Source of the DNA: Solibacillus sp. FSL R5-0449
Lineage (GTDB): Bacteria > Bacillota > Bacilli > Bacillales_A > Planococcaceae
Direction of reading: 5' to 3'
Assembly: GCF_037975215.1 (NCBI RefSeq)
Contig: NZ_CP150239.1
Span: forward strand, 2,270,001 to 2,334,000
Length of the DNA: 64,000 nucleotides
Part shown: one piece after another, positions 30,489 through 40,205 of the stretch
Position numbering within the stretch: the stretch's first letter is position 1
Layout of the letters: each line of letters begins with the position of its first letter
Position numbers and translations under genes: made by a program
Notes under the pieces: generated by a model
The model's input: only the letters and a program-made list of their open reading frames with translations
Told to the model about the DNA's origin: nothing
Databases searched by the model: none

Positions 30489-31681
30489 TGACAGACATCA
30501 AAAATGTGAAAAAACCTGTGATGGCGGCTGCACTTGCTGAAGAAACAGGGATCGACTGGTCACAGGCACCATCTCCTGCCTTCGTAGTGGACGAGCGATT
30601 ACTTGAGCGCAATTTAAAACTATTAAAATCTGTACAAGATCGTACGAATTGTGATATTTTACTTGCACTTAAAGGCTTTTCTATGTGGTCAACATTTCCG
30701 ATGGCGCGCAATTATTTAGCGGGGATCACATCTTCTTCACTATTTGAAGCACGTCTTGGTTTCGAAGAATTCGGCAAGGAAGTGCACGCATATGCCCCTG
30801 CCTATGCAGAGCATGAAATCGATGAATATTTAACGTATGTCGACCATATTGTATTTAACTCATTTGATCAGTTAAATAAATACAAAGACAAAGTGTTAAA
30901 TCACGAGAAAAATATTTCAATTGGTTTACGTGTAAATCCTGGTTATTCAGAAGTGGAAACACCTCTGTACGACCCTTGCTATATTAACTCGCGTTTAGGT
31001 ATTCCGGTGGAGTCATTCCGTCCGGATGAACTTGACGGTGTTGAAGGCATTCACTTCCACGCAATGTGTGAACAAGGCGCTGAAGTACTGGAGCGTATTT
31101 TAGTACACTTCGAAGAGAAATATGGTGAATACTTGCATCAAATGAAGTGGATCAACTTCGGCGGAGGTCACCATATTACGAAACCAGGTTATAATGTTGA
31201 GCTATTAATCAGCTTAATCAACCGTATCCAAGAGACATATGGTGTAAAAGTAATTTTAGAGCCAGGTGAAGCAATTGCACTGAATACAGGGTATTTAGTG
31301 GCAACAGTGCTTGATATCGTGCATAACGGTATGGAGCTTGCAATTGTCGACTCTTCAGCTACTTGCCATATGCCGGATACACTTGAAATGCCTTATCGCG
31401 CGCATATTATCGGTTCAGGTCAGCCAAACGAAAAAGCTTACACTTATCGATTAGGCGGTATGACTTGCTTAGCAGGTGACATTATCGGAGACTATTCTTT
31501 TGATGAACCGCTTCAAGCAGGCGATAAACTTGTCTTTACGGACATGGCCCATTATACAATGGTAAAAACGCATATGTTCAACGGTGTAAATTTACCAAGT
31601 ATTTGCACATACAATGAACAAGATGGTGTAAAAGTAGTTCGTACATTCCAATATGAAGACTACCGTAACCGTCTATCTTAA
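30488..31681 (+). CDS. nspC: Carboxynorspermidine/carboxyspermidine decarboxylase
   Basis: 397 residues, fold type III PLP decarboxylase (alanine racemase-like). PLP lysine in ILLALKGFSMWS near residue 58; catalytic VDSSATCHMPDTLEMPYR carries the conserved cysteine; FGGGHHI and EPGEAIALNTG bind PLP phosphate and substrate. Decarboxylates carboxyspermidine or carboxynorspermidine. Coupled to the preceding dehydrogenase; together they give an S-adenosylmethionine-independent route to spermidine. Confidence 0.95.
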   Translation: MTDIKNVKKPVMAAALAEETGIDWSQAPSPAFVVDERLLERNLKLLKSVQDRTNCDILLALKGFSMWSTFPMARNYLAGITSSSLFEARLGFEEFGKEVHAYAPAYAEHEIDEYLTYVDHIVFNSFDQLNKYKDKVLNHEKNISIGLRVNPGYSEVETPLYDPCYINSRLGIPVESFRPDELDGVEGIHFHAMCEQGAEVLERILVHFEEKYGEYLHQMKWINFGGGHHITKPGYNVELLISLINRIQETYGVKVILEPGEAIALNTGYLVATVLDIVHNGMELAIVDSSATCHMPDTLEMPYRAHIIGSGQPNEKAYTYRLGGMTCLAGDIIGDYSFDEPLQAGDKLVFTDMAHYTMVKTHMFNGVNLPSICTYNEQDGVKVVRTFQYEDYRNRLS

Positions 31682-31702
31682 TTAACAATACAGGGTAACA
31701 AA

Positions 31703-31740
31703 AACATCCATTCTCTCTTTGAAGAAATGGATGTTTTTTT
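31703..31740 (+). terminator. Terminator after nspC
   Basis: AACATCCATT, 13-base loop, AATGGATGTT, then seven T. Confidence 0.9.
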
Positions 31741-31750
31741 ATTAGCTAAT

Positions 31751-31797
31751 AAAAAAGGAGCACGGCAACAACTTATACGTTGTACCGTGCTCCTTTT
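31751..31797 (-). terminator. Terminator after selO
   Basis: AAAAAGGAGCACGG...CCGTGCTCCTTTTT, extended by ACAAC/GTTGT near the loop; T-runs on both strands. Faces the minus-strand SelO gene. Confidence 0.88.
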
Positions 31798-33260
31798 TAT
31801 GTCCCGCAATAGCTTACAAACGGTGGTTCTTCGTCTGTCGGCGGCTCTGTATATTTTTTGTACTGCTCTGTCATGCTAAACGGACTTGTCAGCACTTGCA
31901 GCATCTCCGCAAACATTGATGGGTCACCTTCAGCAAATTGATCAATTGCCTGTTCCACAAAATGATTTCTAGGAATAAAGGCTGGATTAACAGACTGCAT
32001 TACTTGCATCGTTTCTTCAATCGTCGTGTCCTGCTGTCCGATCCGTTCAAACCATGTTTCTTCCCATTTTTTAAAGGCGTCTGACTGGAACAAGTCATTG
32101 TTCGGTCGCTTACCTTCCGACAATGCACGGAATGTATTTGTATAATCCGCCTCGTGTTCTTCCATTAAATCCAGCAGATTATCAATCAGCTTTTCATCCT
32201 GTTCATCAATCGAAAGCAGACCTAATTTTTCCCGCATTTCACTGTAATAATAAGCTTCATACATAGATGGGAATTTTCCAAGAGTATTTTGAGCCAGTTG
32301 GACTGCTTCTTCTTCCTTTTCATGAAGGAGCGGCAGTAAACTCTCGGCAAAACGTGTTAAGTTCCATGATGCGATCGGTGGCTGATTGCGGTAGGCATAA
32401 CGCCCTTGACGGTCAATCGAACTGAATACCGTTGCCACATCATATGTATCCATAAACGCACATGGACCATAATCAATTGTTTCACCGCTGATCGTTATAT
32501 TATCCGTATTCATTACACCATGAATAAAGCCGACACTTTGCCATTTCGCTATAAGGGCCGCTTGTCTGTCAAGCACTGATTCAAGAAATGCAAGATAGCG
32601 GTTTTCTTGCTGCAATAGCTCAGGATAATGGCGCTCTATTGCATAATCCGCCAAAGCTTTTAAATCTTCCGGTTCACCAAATGCAGCCGCATATTGAAAC
32701 GTACCGACCCGCAAGTGACTTGAAGCGACACGAGTTAAAACAGCGCCTTCCAAAGCTGTCTCCCGATAGATAACATCCCCTGTTGCAGTAACAGCTAAGC
32801 TGCGTGTTGTCGGAATCGAAAGTGCATGCATTGCCTCACTGATGATAAATTCCCGCAACATCGGGCCGAGTGCAGCTCGTCCATCACCGCCACGAGAATA
32901 CGGTGTACGACCGGATCCTTTCAATTGAAGATCAAATCGTTCTCCATTCGGTGTAAGATGCTCTCCCAGTAATAACGCTCTTCCGTCGCCCAACATATTA
33001 AAATGACCAAATTGATGACCCGCATAGGCCTGTGCAATTTGCGCAGCACCATCCGGCATTTCATGTCCTGCCAAAATAGCGGCACCATGTTCTTTTAGTT
33101 CCTGAGCCTCTAAACCAAGCTGTTCTGCTAATGTCCGGTTAAAGATGACGATGGAAGGTGATGTCACTTCATTAGCCGTTACATGGGAATAAAAAGTTTG
33201 CGGCAACTCCATGTAACTGTTATTAAAACGAAAACCGAAATTCTTCTTTTTATCTGTCAT
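31797..33260 (-). CDS. selO: SelO/YdiU family protein adenylyltransferase
   Basis: 487 residues, pseudokinase-fold AMPylase (UPF0061) that transfers AMP to protein hydroxyls in redox defence. Conserved parts: GHQFGHFNMLGDGRA, LQLKGSGRTPYSRGGDGRAAL, RVASSHLRVGTF, and GVMNTDNITISGETIDYGP with the metal-binding residues. The C-terminus is SYCGT; the near-terminal Cys corresponds to the redox Cys/Sec site of the family. Start at 33260 has GAGG 8 bases upstream. Single-gene unit. Confidence 0.95.
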   Translation of the reverse strand: MTDKKKNFGFRFNNSYMELPQTFYSHVTANEVTSPSIVIFNRTLAEQLGLEAQELKEHGAAILAGHEMPDGAAQIAQAYAGHQFGHFNMLGDGRALLLGEHLTPNGERFDLQLKGSGRTPYSRGGDGRAALGPMLREFIISEAMHALSIPTTRSLAVTATGDVIYRETALEGAVLTRVASSHLRVGTFQYAAAFGEPEDLKALADYAIERHYPELLQQENRYLAFLESVLDRQAALIAKWQSVGFIHGVMNTDNITISGETIDYGPCAFMDTYDVATVFSSIDRQGRYAYRNQPPIASWNLTRFAESLLPLLHEKEEEAVQLAQNTLGKFPSMYEAYYYSEMREKLGLLSIDEQDEKLIDNLLDLMEEHEADYTNTFRALSEGKRPNNDLFQSDAFKKWEETWFERIGQQDTTIEETMQVMQSVNPAFIPRNHFVEQAIDQFAEGDPSMFAEMLQVLTSPFSMTEQYKKYTEPPTDEEPPFVSYCGT

Positions 33261-33385
33261 TGTTTTCGCCTCATTTCTTTCAAAGATGCACTTATTATAA
33301 ACTTTTTTATGCAAGTTAACCAAAATTACGTCCGACCTTTCTATAAAAAAGCTCATTTAATATGTTAACCTATCGAAAATAAAAG

Positions 33386-33414
33386 TTGACACAAAACAAT
33401 CCTCATTTTATATT
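33386..33414 (+). promoter_or_regulatory. Sigma-A promoter of bioY
   Basis: TTGACA (33386-33391), 17-base spacer, TATATT (33409-33414). Near-consensus, immediately followed by the BirA-type operator. Confidence 0.88.
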
Positions 33415-33416
33415 TA

Positions 33417-33445
33417 TGTTAACTAAAATAATATAGAAGTTAACA
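33417..33445. promoter_or_regulatory. BirA operator
   Basis: TGTTAAC-N15-GTTAACA, perfect dyad matching the BirA operators of Bacillales biotin genes. It spans the likely transcription start of bioY, so biotinyl-AMP-loaded BirA would block initiation when biotin is plentiful. Confidence 0.88.
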
Positions 33446-33461
33446 ATAAGGGGAGTAATTT

Positions 33462-34052
33462 ATGGAGACTGTTCACAAAACACAAAGTTTTAAAACGATT
33501 GATTTAATTTATAGTGCACTTTTTGCGACACTTATTATGGTAGGAGCAAATATTACTTCGTTCGTACCGTTTCTAACGGTCGGTGGTGTGCCGATAACTT
33601 TACAAGCATTTTTTGCAATATTAGCAGGTTTAGTGCTTGGATCAAAAAAAGGTGCCATTGCATGTGCCGTATACATGTTTATTGGATTAGCAGGGGCACC
33701 GGTATTTTCTAAATTCACAGGTGGATTTTCGGCAATTCTGCTTCCGACTTTCGGCTTTATCGTAACATTTATTATCAGTGCATATATTGCCGGTAAAATT
33801 GCCGAAAAGTTTCAAACGCGACTTGCCTATATTATTGGTGCGTTAGTTGCGATGGCAGTTAACTATATTATAGGAACAACGTGGATGTATTTTGCCTATA
33901 CATTATGGGCATCCGCACCTGAAGGTTTTACTTTCAAAATGGCATGGCTTTGGATGATTCCTCCAATGCCTAAAGATATTATTCTTTCAATTTTTGCCGG
34001 ATTCTTTGCATATCGTATTCAAAAGATCCTGAAAATCCTGCCTACAAAATAA
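33462..34052 (+). CDS. bioY: Biotin transporter substrate-binding subunit BioY
   Basis: 196 residues with six hydrophobic segments. BioY family features: FVPFLTVGGVPITLQAFFAILAGL, GSKKGAIACAVYMFIGLAGAPVF and GGFSAILLPTFGF. It is the S-component of an ECF importer; no bioM/bioN genes are adjacent, so it must use the shared energising module encoded elsewhere, or work alone. GGGGAG ribosome site. Control by BirA is supported by the operator upstream. Confidence 0.95.
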   Translation: METVHKTQSFKTIDLIYSALFATLIMVGANITSFVPFLTVGGVPITLQAFFAILAGLVLGSKKGAIACAVYMFIGLAGAPVFSKFTGGFSAILLPTFGFIVTFIISAYIAGKIAEKFQTRLAYIIGALVAMAVNYIIGTTWMYFAYTLWASAPEGFTFKMAWLWMIPPMPKDIILSIFAGFFAYRIQKILKILPTK

Positions 34053-34159
34053 TATAGTAGATTGATGGCGACTCCTCATCTCATGTTCTCGGCGTCATCG
34101 TTATACCGAGGTTCATATATTTGATATACTTTATTCAATAGATGAAGGAGGAATTTGTT

Positions 34160-34609
34160 ATGGCAAATCATTATGAAAATATCGTTGTTGCAGTAGATGG
34201 TTCAGAAATAAGCGAACTTGCTTTTCAAAAATCAATTGATATAGCAAAACGAAATATCGGTTCGACTCTTCACATTATCCATGTAATCGATACGAGCTTC
34301 TCCGCATCTTTTGATATGCTTTACGATAATATGGTTGAATTGGTTCGAAAACATGGTGAAGTTTTATTGGACCGCTATGAATTGGAAGCAAAAGAAGCCG
34401 GCATTCCTGCGGTCAATAAAATTTTAATAAAAGGGACGCCTAAAACAATTTTAGCAAGAAAGCTTTCAGAACATGCGCCGGCAGATATTATCATTTGCGG
34501 TGCCACAGGATCGAATGCGGCCGAGCAGATATTCATGGGCTCCACTACAGAAGCAATCGTTCGACATGCAACTTGCGATGTTTTAATTGTGCGTACACCA
34601 GAAATATAA
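34160..34609 (+). CDS. Universal stress protein, UspA family
   Basis: 149 residues from the ATG at 34160 (AAGGAGG 7 bases upstream). Typical UspA fold: N-terminal NIVVAVDGSEISELAF and the C-terminal ATP-binding loop GATGSNAAEQIFMGSTTEAIVRHATCDVLIVR, i.e. G-2x-G-9x-G(S/T), so it probably binds ATP. Single gene ending at a bidirectional terminator. Client unknown. Confidence 0.93.
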   Translation: MANHYENIVVAVDGSEISELAFQKSIDIAKRNIGSTLHIIHVIDTSFSASFDMLYDNMVELVRKHGEVLLDRYELEAKEAGIPAVNKILIKGTPKTILARKLSEHAPADIIICGATGSNAAEQIFMGSTTEAIVRHATCDVLIVRTPEI

Positions 34610-34613
34610 AAAT

Positions 34614-34652
34614 AGGTTATGAGGTGCATAAAAATGTCCTCATAACCTTTTT
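34614..34652. terminator. Bidirectional terminator
   Basis: AGGTTATGAGG / CCTCATAACCT with T-runs both ways, between the convergent UspA and SNF2 genes. Confidence 0.88.
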
Positions 34653-37600
34653 ATATCATTAAAATTTCACGGATATCCTGCTCGGTTAAAGTTCCCTTCG
34701 ACGATTCATCACCGTCCAATATATCCGAAATAAGCATTTTCTTCTTCTGTTGAAGCTCACTCATTTTTTCCTCAATCGTTCCGTTGGCGATAAGCTTAAT
34801 AACTTGAACAACTTCCTTTTGCCCCATACGATGGGCACGGTCAGCTGCTTGCTCCTCGACTGCCGGATTCCACCATAAATCATATAAAATGACAGTATCT
34901 GCCCCGGTTAGATTCAGTCCGGTACCCCCTGCTTTTAATGAAATCAAAAACAGATCACGCTCTCCATCATTAAAAGAGTTACAAAGCGCAATCCGATCTT
35001 CCGATGGCGTTTGCCCATCAAGATAAAAATATTGTTCCGCGCGCTTGGAAAGCTCTGTCGCAATCATTTTAAGCATTTGCGTAAACTGTGAAAATATCAA
35101 TACGCGTCGTCCGGATGCTTTTGATTGTTCTAATAACCGGAACAGCTGTTCAAACTTCGCGGAACCACCTTTGTAGCCTTCTACAAACAGTGCCGGGTGA
35201 CAGCAGATTTGACGCAGTCTCGTAATTCCCGCCAAAATACGGATACGATTTTTATGAAACGTTTCTTTGTCCAGATGCTTCATTGTATCAACACGCAACT
35301 TAGCCAAATAGGCCGCATACAACGCCTTTTGCTCCGGTAACAATTCTGCTTTTTCAATCATTTCCTCTTTTTGAGGCAACTCTCCTAATACCTGTTCTTT
35401 CATTCGGCGAAGAAGAAATGGCCGTACTCTTCGTGCAATATCTTTTCGCTGCATATGACGGAACTCCTCCAGCTCACGAAACAGCTGCGGAAAGATGACG
35501 CGGTAAATCGACCATAATTCCGATAATGAATTTTCAATCGGTGTGCCTGTTAACCCAAAGCGATTTGTAGCCTGGATTCTCTTCACTGTTCTTGCTGTTT
35601 GTGTTACAGGGTTTTTAAATGCCTGCGCTTCGTCAAAAAATACGGTATGGAAATGCTGACGTTCATAAAATGCGCTATCTTTACGTAATAATGGATAAGT
35701 TGTAATAATGACATCATGATCTTCCATAGTACGCAGTAAATGACGCCGCTCCGCTACTTCCCCATCAATGACAATCGCTTCGACTTCCGGTGCAAATTGC
35801 ATAAACTCATACAGCCAATTGTACGAAAGCGATGATGGACAAACAATAAGAACCGGCTGTTTGTTCGCACGGATTATCGGCAATTCAGATACGATAAACG
35901 CAATACTCTGTACCGTTTTTCCAAGTCCCATATCATCGGCAAGCACACCACCGAATCCATAATTCGAGAGCAATTTCAACCAGTTAAAACCATGTTTCTG
36001 ATAATCGCGAAGAATCGGTTCCAAACTTTCCGGAACTTCAAATGTCAAAGATTCAGGATGTAGTAACTGTCCTGTAAACTGTTTAAACGATTCTTCCGCT
36101 TTGAAAACGTCACTTTGTTCAAACTGCTCCAAAAACGGCAGACTATCCAATATCGGCATATTAAAGGATAACTCATACTCATCATCCTGAGCTGGAATTG
36201 CTCGAAGGAAGCGCTGAATTTCTTCAATTTCCCTCGTCTCCAGAGACAGCAACGCCCCATCTTGTAAACGGTAATATTTTTGCTTTACTTTGATGGCCGC
36301 TAATATTTCTTTAATTTGCTTATTTGTAACCCCGTCCATTTCAAATTTAAATTCCAGCCAGTTTGTCCGTTCCTTTTGGACATTCACCCGGATTTTCGGA
36401 AAGTTGTTTTCTTTGGCAATCCGCAGTTTAACAGAATTGGTTGCATAGATTTTCGCGAGCTTTGTGAGCTTTGGAAGCTGGTGATATAAAAACTCATATT
36501 CAAGTTCCTCATTCTGCATATAGTAGCCGCCATCCGTTTTTGTAAAGCCGCTTTCATCCATCAACGCCAATACCGCCGCTTCCTTTTCAATATCCCGTAT
36601 GATGAACACGTCATCCGAAAGCTGATCATCCAATGGTTGAATGACAAATTGTCCGTACTGAAATTCCACACCTGCAAGGAAACGGTTTTTCAGACGGTCT
36701 AAATAAACGTTTACAACTAACGGATTTTCCATCTGTTTTACCGAAAGTTCCCGCGCCATTTCGACATTACCTATTTTTTTCAGTTTAGGTATGACCTGTT
36801 CCCTAAAGTAATCCCAGTGTGAATGTTCAATTGTTAAGAAAGGTTTTTGCAGCAGCATTTGCCTTAATTCGAAAAGCTGCATTAAGCTGTCTTCACTCAA
36901 ATGTGTCAGTTCGCCTTCAAATAGCGCTAACCGGTAACTAGGAAGTAAGACAGCACGTTCAATTCCTTCTATATAAAGCCGATACTCTTTCCCTTTTGCT
37001 TCAATGTAAAAGCGAAGTGCTGTAGGTTTTGTTTGTATATTAACTTCGCTATAGCGTTCATTTTGATAAATTAATGACACATTTTTCGTATTCGGAATCA
37101 ATGAAGCAAGTACATTCCACGATGAAGGCGGAATAATCAGCAATTGTTGCTCCTGATTTTGTACATGCATGTCATTATAAAGTGCATCATCTTCTACAAT
37201 TTTAATCAGGAGCTGTAAGATGGCGTCATGCTGTTCGTCAAAACAAAACTGTTCAAAATTATAGGTTGTATTACGGGAAATCCGGTATGGTTTTTTATTT
37301 TTTATATGTGTTAAAAACTCACGAATTGATAAAACTTGGTCTCCATTAACTTGAAGTTGCATTCCGATAAGGGGGTCTTGTTCTGTATATTGAACAGGTG
37401 TTATCGAGAATTGTACATCCAATACTTCCCGTTTTTCGAAGTGTCGCTGCCGACTTGTTGTTTGTACCGGCTGTTGTTTAAAAATAGAAAGAAAACTGTT
37501 TTCAGAAATATTACTTACATCGTATTCCTCATTTGGCAGAGATTGTGTCTTGTTTTTGTTGAGATTATAAATAGCGATCAGAACTGCCGCTACATGTTGA

Positions 37601-37836
37601 CAGCTTTTGCTGAAATCACCCAATGTTGGGCAACTGCACGTTGACTTAAATTGACCTGTGCCCTCTTTTTCTATGCGGACAACGAATTGTTCTGTGCTTT
37701 TTACAACCGCTTCTCCATACATATCCGTGTATTGCAGGAAATTCACTTTCCCTGTTTGATAAAAAGTTTGCCCTTTTTTAAAAGAAACGGTTCCGCATAG
37801 ATTTTTTATTTGTTTTTCAGTTAATTTAATATCCAT
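34651..37836 (-). CDS. SWIM zinc-finger SNF2-family ATPase
   Basis: 1061 residues from the ATG at 37836 (AAAGGGGG upstream); the 33 upstream in-frame codons lack a site. N-terminal SWIM zinc finger at about residues 75-95 (CSCPTLGDFSKSCQHVAAVL, CxC...CxH), a long Bacillales-specific middle region, then the Swi2/Snf2 motor at about 600-1060: Q-motif region LRDYQKHGFNWL, motif I DDMGLGKT, motif II DEAQ (DEAH-like), GLTGTPIENSLSELWS, SQFTQML, and motif VI region ADRAHRMGQ. DNA translocase; target unknown. Single gene. Confidence 0.95.
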   Translation of the reverse strand: MDIKLTEKQIKNLCGTVSFKKGQTFYQTGKVNFLQYTDMYGEAVVKSTEQFVVRIEKEGTGQFKSTCSCPTLGDFSKSCQHVAAVLIAIYNLNKNKTQSLPNEEYDVSNISENSFLSIFKQQPVQTTSRQRHFEKREVLDVQFSITPVQYTEQDPLIGMQLQVNGDQVLSIREFLTHIKNKKPYRISRNTTYNFEQFCFDEQHDAILQLLIKIVEDDALYNDMHVQNQEQQLLIIPPSSWNVLASLIPNTKNVSLIYQNERYSEVNIQTKPTALRFYIEAKGKEYRLYIEGIERAVLLPSYRLALFEGELTHLSEDSLMQLFELRQMLLQKPFLTIEHSHWDYFREQVIPKLKKIGNVEMARELSVKQMENPLVVNVYLDRLKNRFLAGVEFQYGQFVIQPLDDQLSDDVFIIRDIEKEAAVLALMDESGFTKTDGGYYMQNEELEYEFLYHQLPKLTKLAKIYATNSVKLRIAKENNFPKIRVNVQKERTNWLEFKFEMDGVTNKQIKEILAAIKVKQKYYRLQDGALLSLETREIEEIQRFLRAIPAQDDEYELSFNMPILDSLPFLEQFEQSDVFKAEESFKQFTGQLLHPESLTFEVPESLEPILRDYQKHGFNWLKLLSNYGFGGVLADDMGLGKTVQSIAFIVSELPIIRANKQPVLIVCPSSLSYNWLYEFMQFAPEVEAIVIDGEVAERRHLLRTMEDHDVIITTYPLLRKDSAFYERQHFHTVFFDEAQAFKNPVTQTARTVKRIQATNRFGLTGTPIENSLSELWSIYRVIFPQLFRELEEFRHMQRKDIARRVRPFLLRRMKEQVLGELPQKEEMIEKAELLPEQKALYAAYLAKLRVDTMKHLDKETFHKNRIRILAGITRLRQICCHPALFVEGYKGGSAKFEQLFRLLEQSKASGRRVLIFSQFTQMLKMIATELSKRAEQYFYLDGQTPSEDRIALCNSFNDGERDLFLISLKAGGTGLNLTGADTVILYDLWWNPAVEEQAADRAHRMGQKEVVQVIKLIANGTIEEKMSELQQKKKMLISDILDGDESSKGTLTEQDIREILMI

Positions 37837-37959
37837 GCCGATCCCCCTTTTTCTACTCATCCATTTTCTCATGTCACTCATTGAATTACTAGTTCGAAGC
37901 GAAGATGAAGAAAACTTTAAAAACTCTTTCGTCAATATGGATTAAGATAACAAATGGAA

Positions 37960-38001
37960 AAATAAAAAATATCATTTCCCCCGTTGAGAAAAATGATATT
38001 T
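37960..38001 (-). terminator. Terminator of the flavoprotein/DUF4242 unit
   Basis: Minus strand AAATATCATTT, loop, AAATGATATTT, then TTTATTTTT. Confidence 0.75.
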
Positions 38002-38026
38002 TCGTATAGTCCTTGCCTTTTCAAAC

Positions 38027-39070
38027 TCAAGCAAAAGATGATTTAATTTTTTCAAGATGTCGCACGGTTGGCGTCAAGTTGGCAAAAAAGTATGCTTCAC
38101 GCAACTTGCGGGATGGTACACTTCCTGCAACATAACCGGCAGCTCCATTGTGAATCATATTTGCCTGTACGGCAGATAAAGTATCGTGCACTGCTTGCAG
38201 ACGTGTGTTGACAATATCCTTCAAAGTCAAATTACTTGCCAAGTTGTTCAACTCCGCATTAATTCTTTCATAATGATCGCGCAGTTCGGTTGCCTGTACT
38301 TTTAAAAACTCGTTACAGCCGTTTTGCTTCGCCTTAACTTTTTCAATTCCTTCAACTGCTGCGGCAATCACACCTGCTCCAAGCGGAACTTGATAATAAA
38401 TAAACGTAGGGCGAATAATATCGCAAAATGCTTTCGCATCCTCGGAAATAACAAAGTCTTTCGAAATTAAGACTTGATCGAATTTGCATGAATAGGTCGC
38501 GCTGCCATTCACGCCAAGGAAACCAAGTCGTTCATTCATGTCAAGCCCTTTACTATCAGTTGGGACAAGCACCAAAATTTCATGATCATCGACTGTCGCA
38601 ACTGCACCAAAGTAATGACGATTCCCCAAGTTTGATACAGCCGGCAATGTTCCATTTATAACATAGCCTTCATCTGTCTTTTCTGCCTTCAAATGAAGTT
38701 TTTCCAATCCTGAATAGTACTTCATCGCATTAGATAACCCTGTTGCACCAAGTTTAACACCGGTTTCCAGCTCAGGTAGTATTATCTGCTTTAAATATGT
38801 GTTATTACTATTACGTATATAAGTTAATGCGGCTAAATGGCACCAAACGCAAAATGCTGTTGTCATACAAACCTTTGCCGTTTCACGAACAACCGCTGCC
38901 TCATCCTGTAATAGCGTCGATTGGTTCTTATTTGCCGATTGGAAGAAACCAGCCTCACTTAGCGCTAAAATATAATCTTCTGCATAATGTGCCTGCTCAT
39001 CGACCTTCTTCACTACGGGCTTCAGTTTTTCATCGATGATTTGATCTAACAATTCTTTGTTCAATGCCAT
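38027..39070 (-). CDS. Acyl-CoA-dehydrogenase-fold flavoprotein
   Basis: 347 residues, shorter than fatty-acid ACADs (about 380). Helical N-domain, a central beta domain (GATGLSNAMKYYSGLEKLHLKAEKTDEGYVINGTLPAVSN), and a C-terminal helical bundle. The N-terminal pattern resembles the branch that includes DszC/SfnC-type flavin-dependent monooxygenases and dibenzothiophene enzymes as much as true dehydrogenases; I could not place a catalytic glutamate. It lies 20 bases after a DUF4242 gene and near a sulfonate/nitrate-type importer, so a role in oxidising a small imported compound is possible but inferred. Confidence 0.75.
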   Translation of the reverse strand: MALNKELLDQIIDEKLKPVVKKVDEQAHYAEDYILALSEAGFFQSANKNQSTLLQDEAAVVRETAKVCMTTAFCVWCHLAALTYIRNSNNTYLKQIILPELETGVKLGATGLSNAMKYYSGLEKLHLKAEKTDEGYVINGTLPAVSNLGNRHYFGAVATVDDHEILVLVPTDSKGLDMNERLGFLGVNGSATYSCKFDQVLISKDFVISEDAKAFCDIIRPTFIYYQVPLGAGVIAAAVEGIEKVKAKQNGCNEFLKVQATELRDHYERINAELNNLASNLTLKDIVNTRLQAVHDTLSAVQANMIHNGAAGYVAGSVPSRKLREAYFFANLTPTVRHLEKIKSSFA

Positions 39071-39090
39071 TGTCCCCGCATCCTTTCCTT

Positions 39091-39606
39091 TTAGTCTGCC
39101 AATTCCGTTAATGATGTGATCGGTGTTTGTACGGCTTCACGTGCACGTTTAACAGCTGCTTCGTCTGGTGCATCATAGAAACATAAACATTTCGTCATAT
39201 CTTCACATACATACGTACGAGAGAATTTAACATCTGGAACTTCTTCGTATTTTACGGAATTTTTCTTTTTACGCTCTAAATATTTTTCCATTGTGATTTC
39301 TGCTGGAATTTCCCATTCTACTAGGTAGTTTACTTGCTCGCCGCCTGCTTTCACTTCATCAAGTTCTTTCCCGATTAAACGTACTTCCTTTACTAAATCA
39401 ATTGCAACACCTTGTGTTTGTAATGCTGTTTTTGCAGCTTCCTCATTAGATGCTTCAATAATGAAATAACCACGTGAAAAATCTTTTGCCACTTGAACTT
39501 CGATAACTCCAACACCTTCTGTAGCATGCACCTTTTCGACTAATGCCGAAAATGCTTCCTTCGAAGAAACCTCGTTAATTGTTGATTCTACTAAATATAA
39601 ACTCAT
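39091..39606 (-). CDS. DUF4242/SCO4226-like protein
   Basis: 171 residues made of two related ferredoxin-like halves: MSLYLVESTINEVSSKEAFSAL and YLVEWEIPAEITMEKYLERKK. The C-terminal half carries the family hallmark CLCFYDAPDEAAVKRARE. The relative SCO4226 binds nickel, but its key ligands were not confirmed here. First gene of a two-gene unit with the ACAD-fold protein, divergent from an HxlR regulator that probably controls both. Strong ribosome site (AGGAGG). Confidence 0.72.
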   Translation of the reverse strand: MSLYLVESTINEVSSKEAFSALVEKVHATEGVGVIEVQVAKDFSRGYFIIEASNEEAAKTALQTQGVAIDLVKEVRLIGKELDEVKAGGEQVNYLVEWEIPAEITMEKYLERKKKNSVKYEEVPDVKFSRTYVCEDMTKCLCFYDAPDEAAVKRAREAVQTPITSLTELAD

Positions 39607-39771
39607 TGTATTTTCCTCCTAATAGTAAATGTTAGATAGTTATATATTCAAATAGGCGTTCGGATTGAGCGCACTATGAATACCCGTTTTAAATGTGTCT
39701 TATACAGGTTAAAAAAATTAACTCGCATTGCATAAAATTAATGTTTATACTTGTATCAAGGAGGCGAAAAC

Positions 39772-40200
39772 ATGAAAACACGTTATGACTTACCTTGTAA
39801 CATTGCACAAACATTAAATATTCTTGGTGATCGCTGGACGCTTCTCATCATTCATGAACTGCTGATCGGTGAAACGAACTTCAATGATATTAAGCTGAAG
39901 CTTCCTGGTTTGTCAGCAAATATTCTGTCAAACCGGTTAAAAGAATTGGAAGAAGCGCAGATTGTTCAAAGTGAGCTATATTCCGTCCATCCCCCGCGCT
40001 ACCGTTATACATTAACGGAAAAAGGTACCGCGCTTGAGCATGTATTCAATGCGATGATTATATGGGGTGCTGACCATCTGGAAACCTGCTATAAAGAAAT
40101 CGTCGGTCCTGATGAACAGCGTGTAGAAATCGGATATTATTCTACTGAATCAGGCGAACGCGTCGACACGATACATATACGTCCGCTAAAAACTGTCTAA
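39772..40200 (+). CDS. HxlR-family winged-helix regulator
   Basis: 142 residues from the ATG at 39772 (AAGGAGG 8 bases upstream). HxlR fold: LPCNIAQTLNILGDRWTLLIIHELL, then ISANILSNRLKELEEA-type recognition helix (LPGLSANILSNRLKELEEAQIV) and a YTLTEKG wing. The conserved N-terminal Cys in PCNIAQTL is the redox/aldehyde-sensing residue in several relatives (HypR, YodB group). Divergent from the DUF4242 gene, with 165 bases between, so local regulation is likely. Confidence 0.9.
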   Translation: MKTRYDLPCNIAQTLNILGDRWTLLIIHELLIGETNFNDIKLKLPGLSANILSNRLKELEEAQIVQSELYSVHPPRYRYTLTEKGTALEHVFNAMIIWGADHLETCYKEIVGPDEQRVEIGYYSTESGERVDTIHIRPLKTV

Positions 40201-40205
40201 AACCT

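Noticed and set aside
34053-34159. Small CTCGG/CCGAG hairpin between bioY and the UspA gene
   Set aside because: Only 5 bp with no T-run; too weak to call a terminator or operator.
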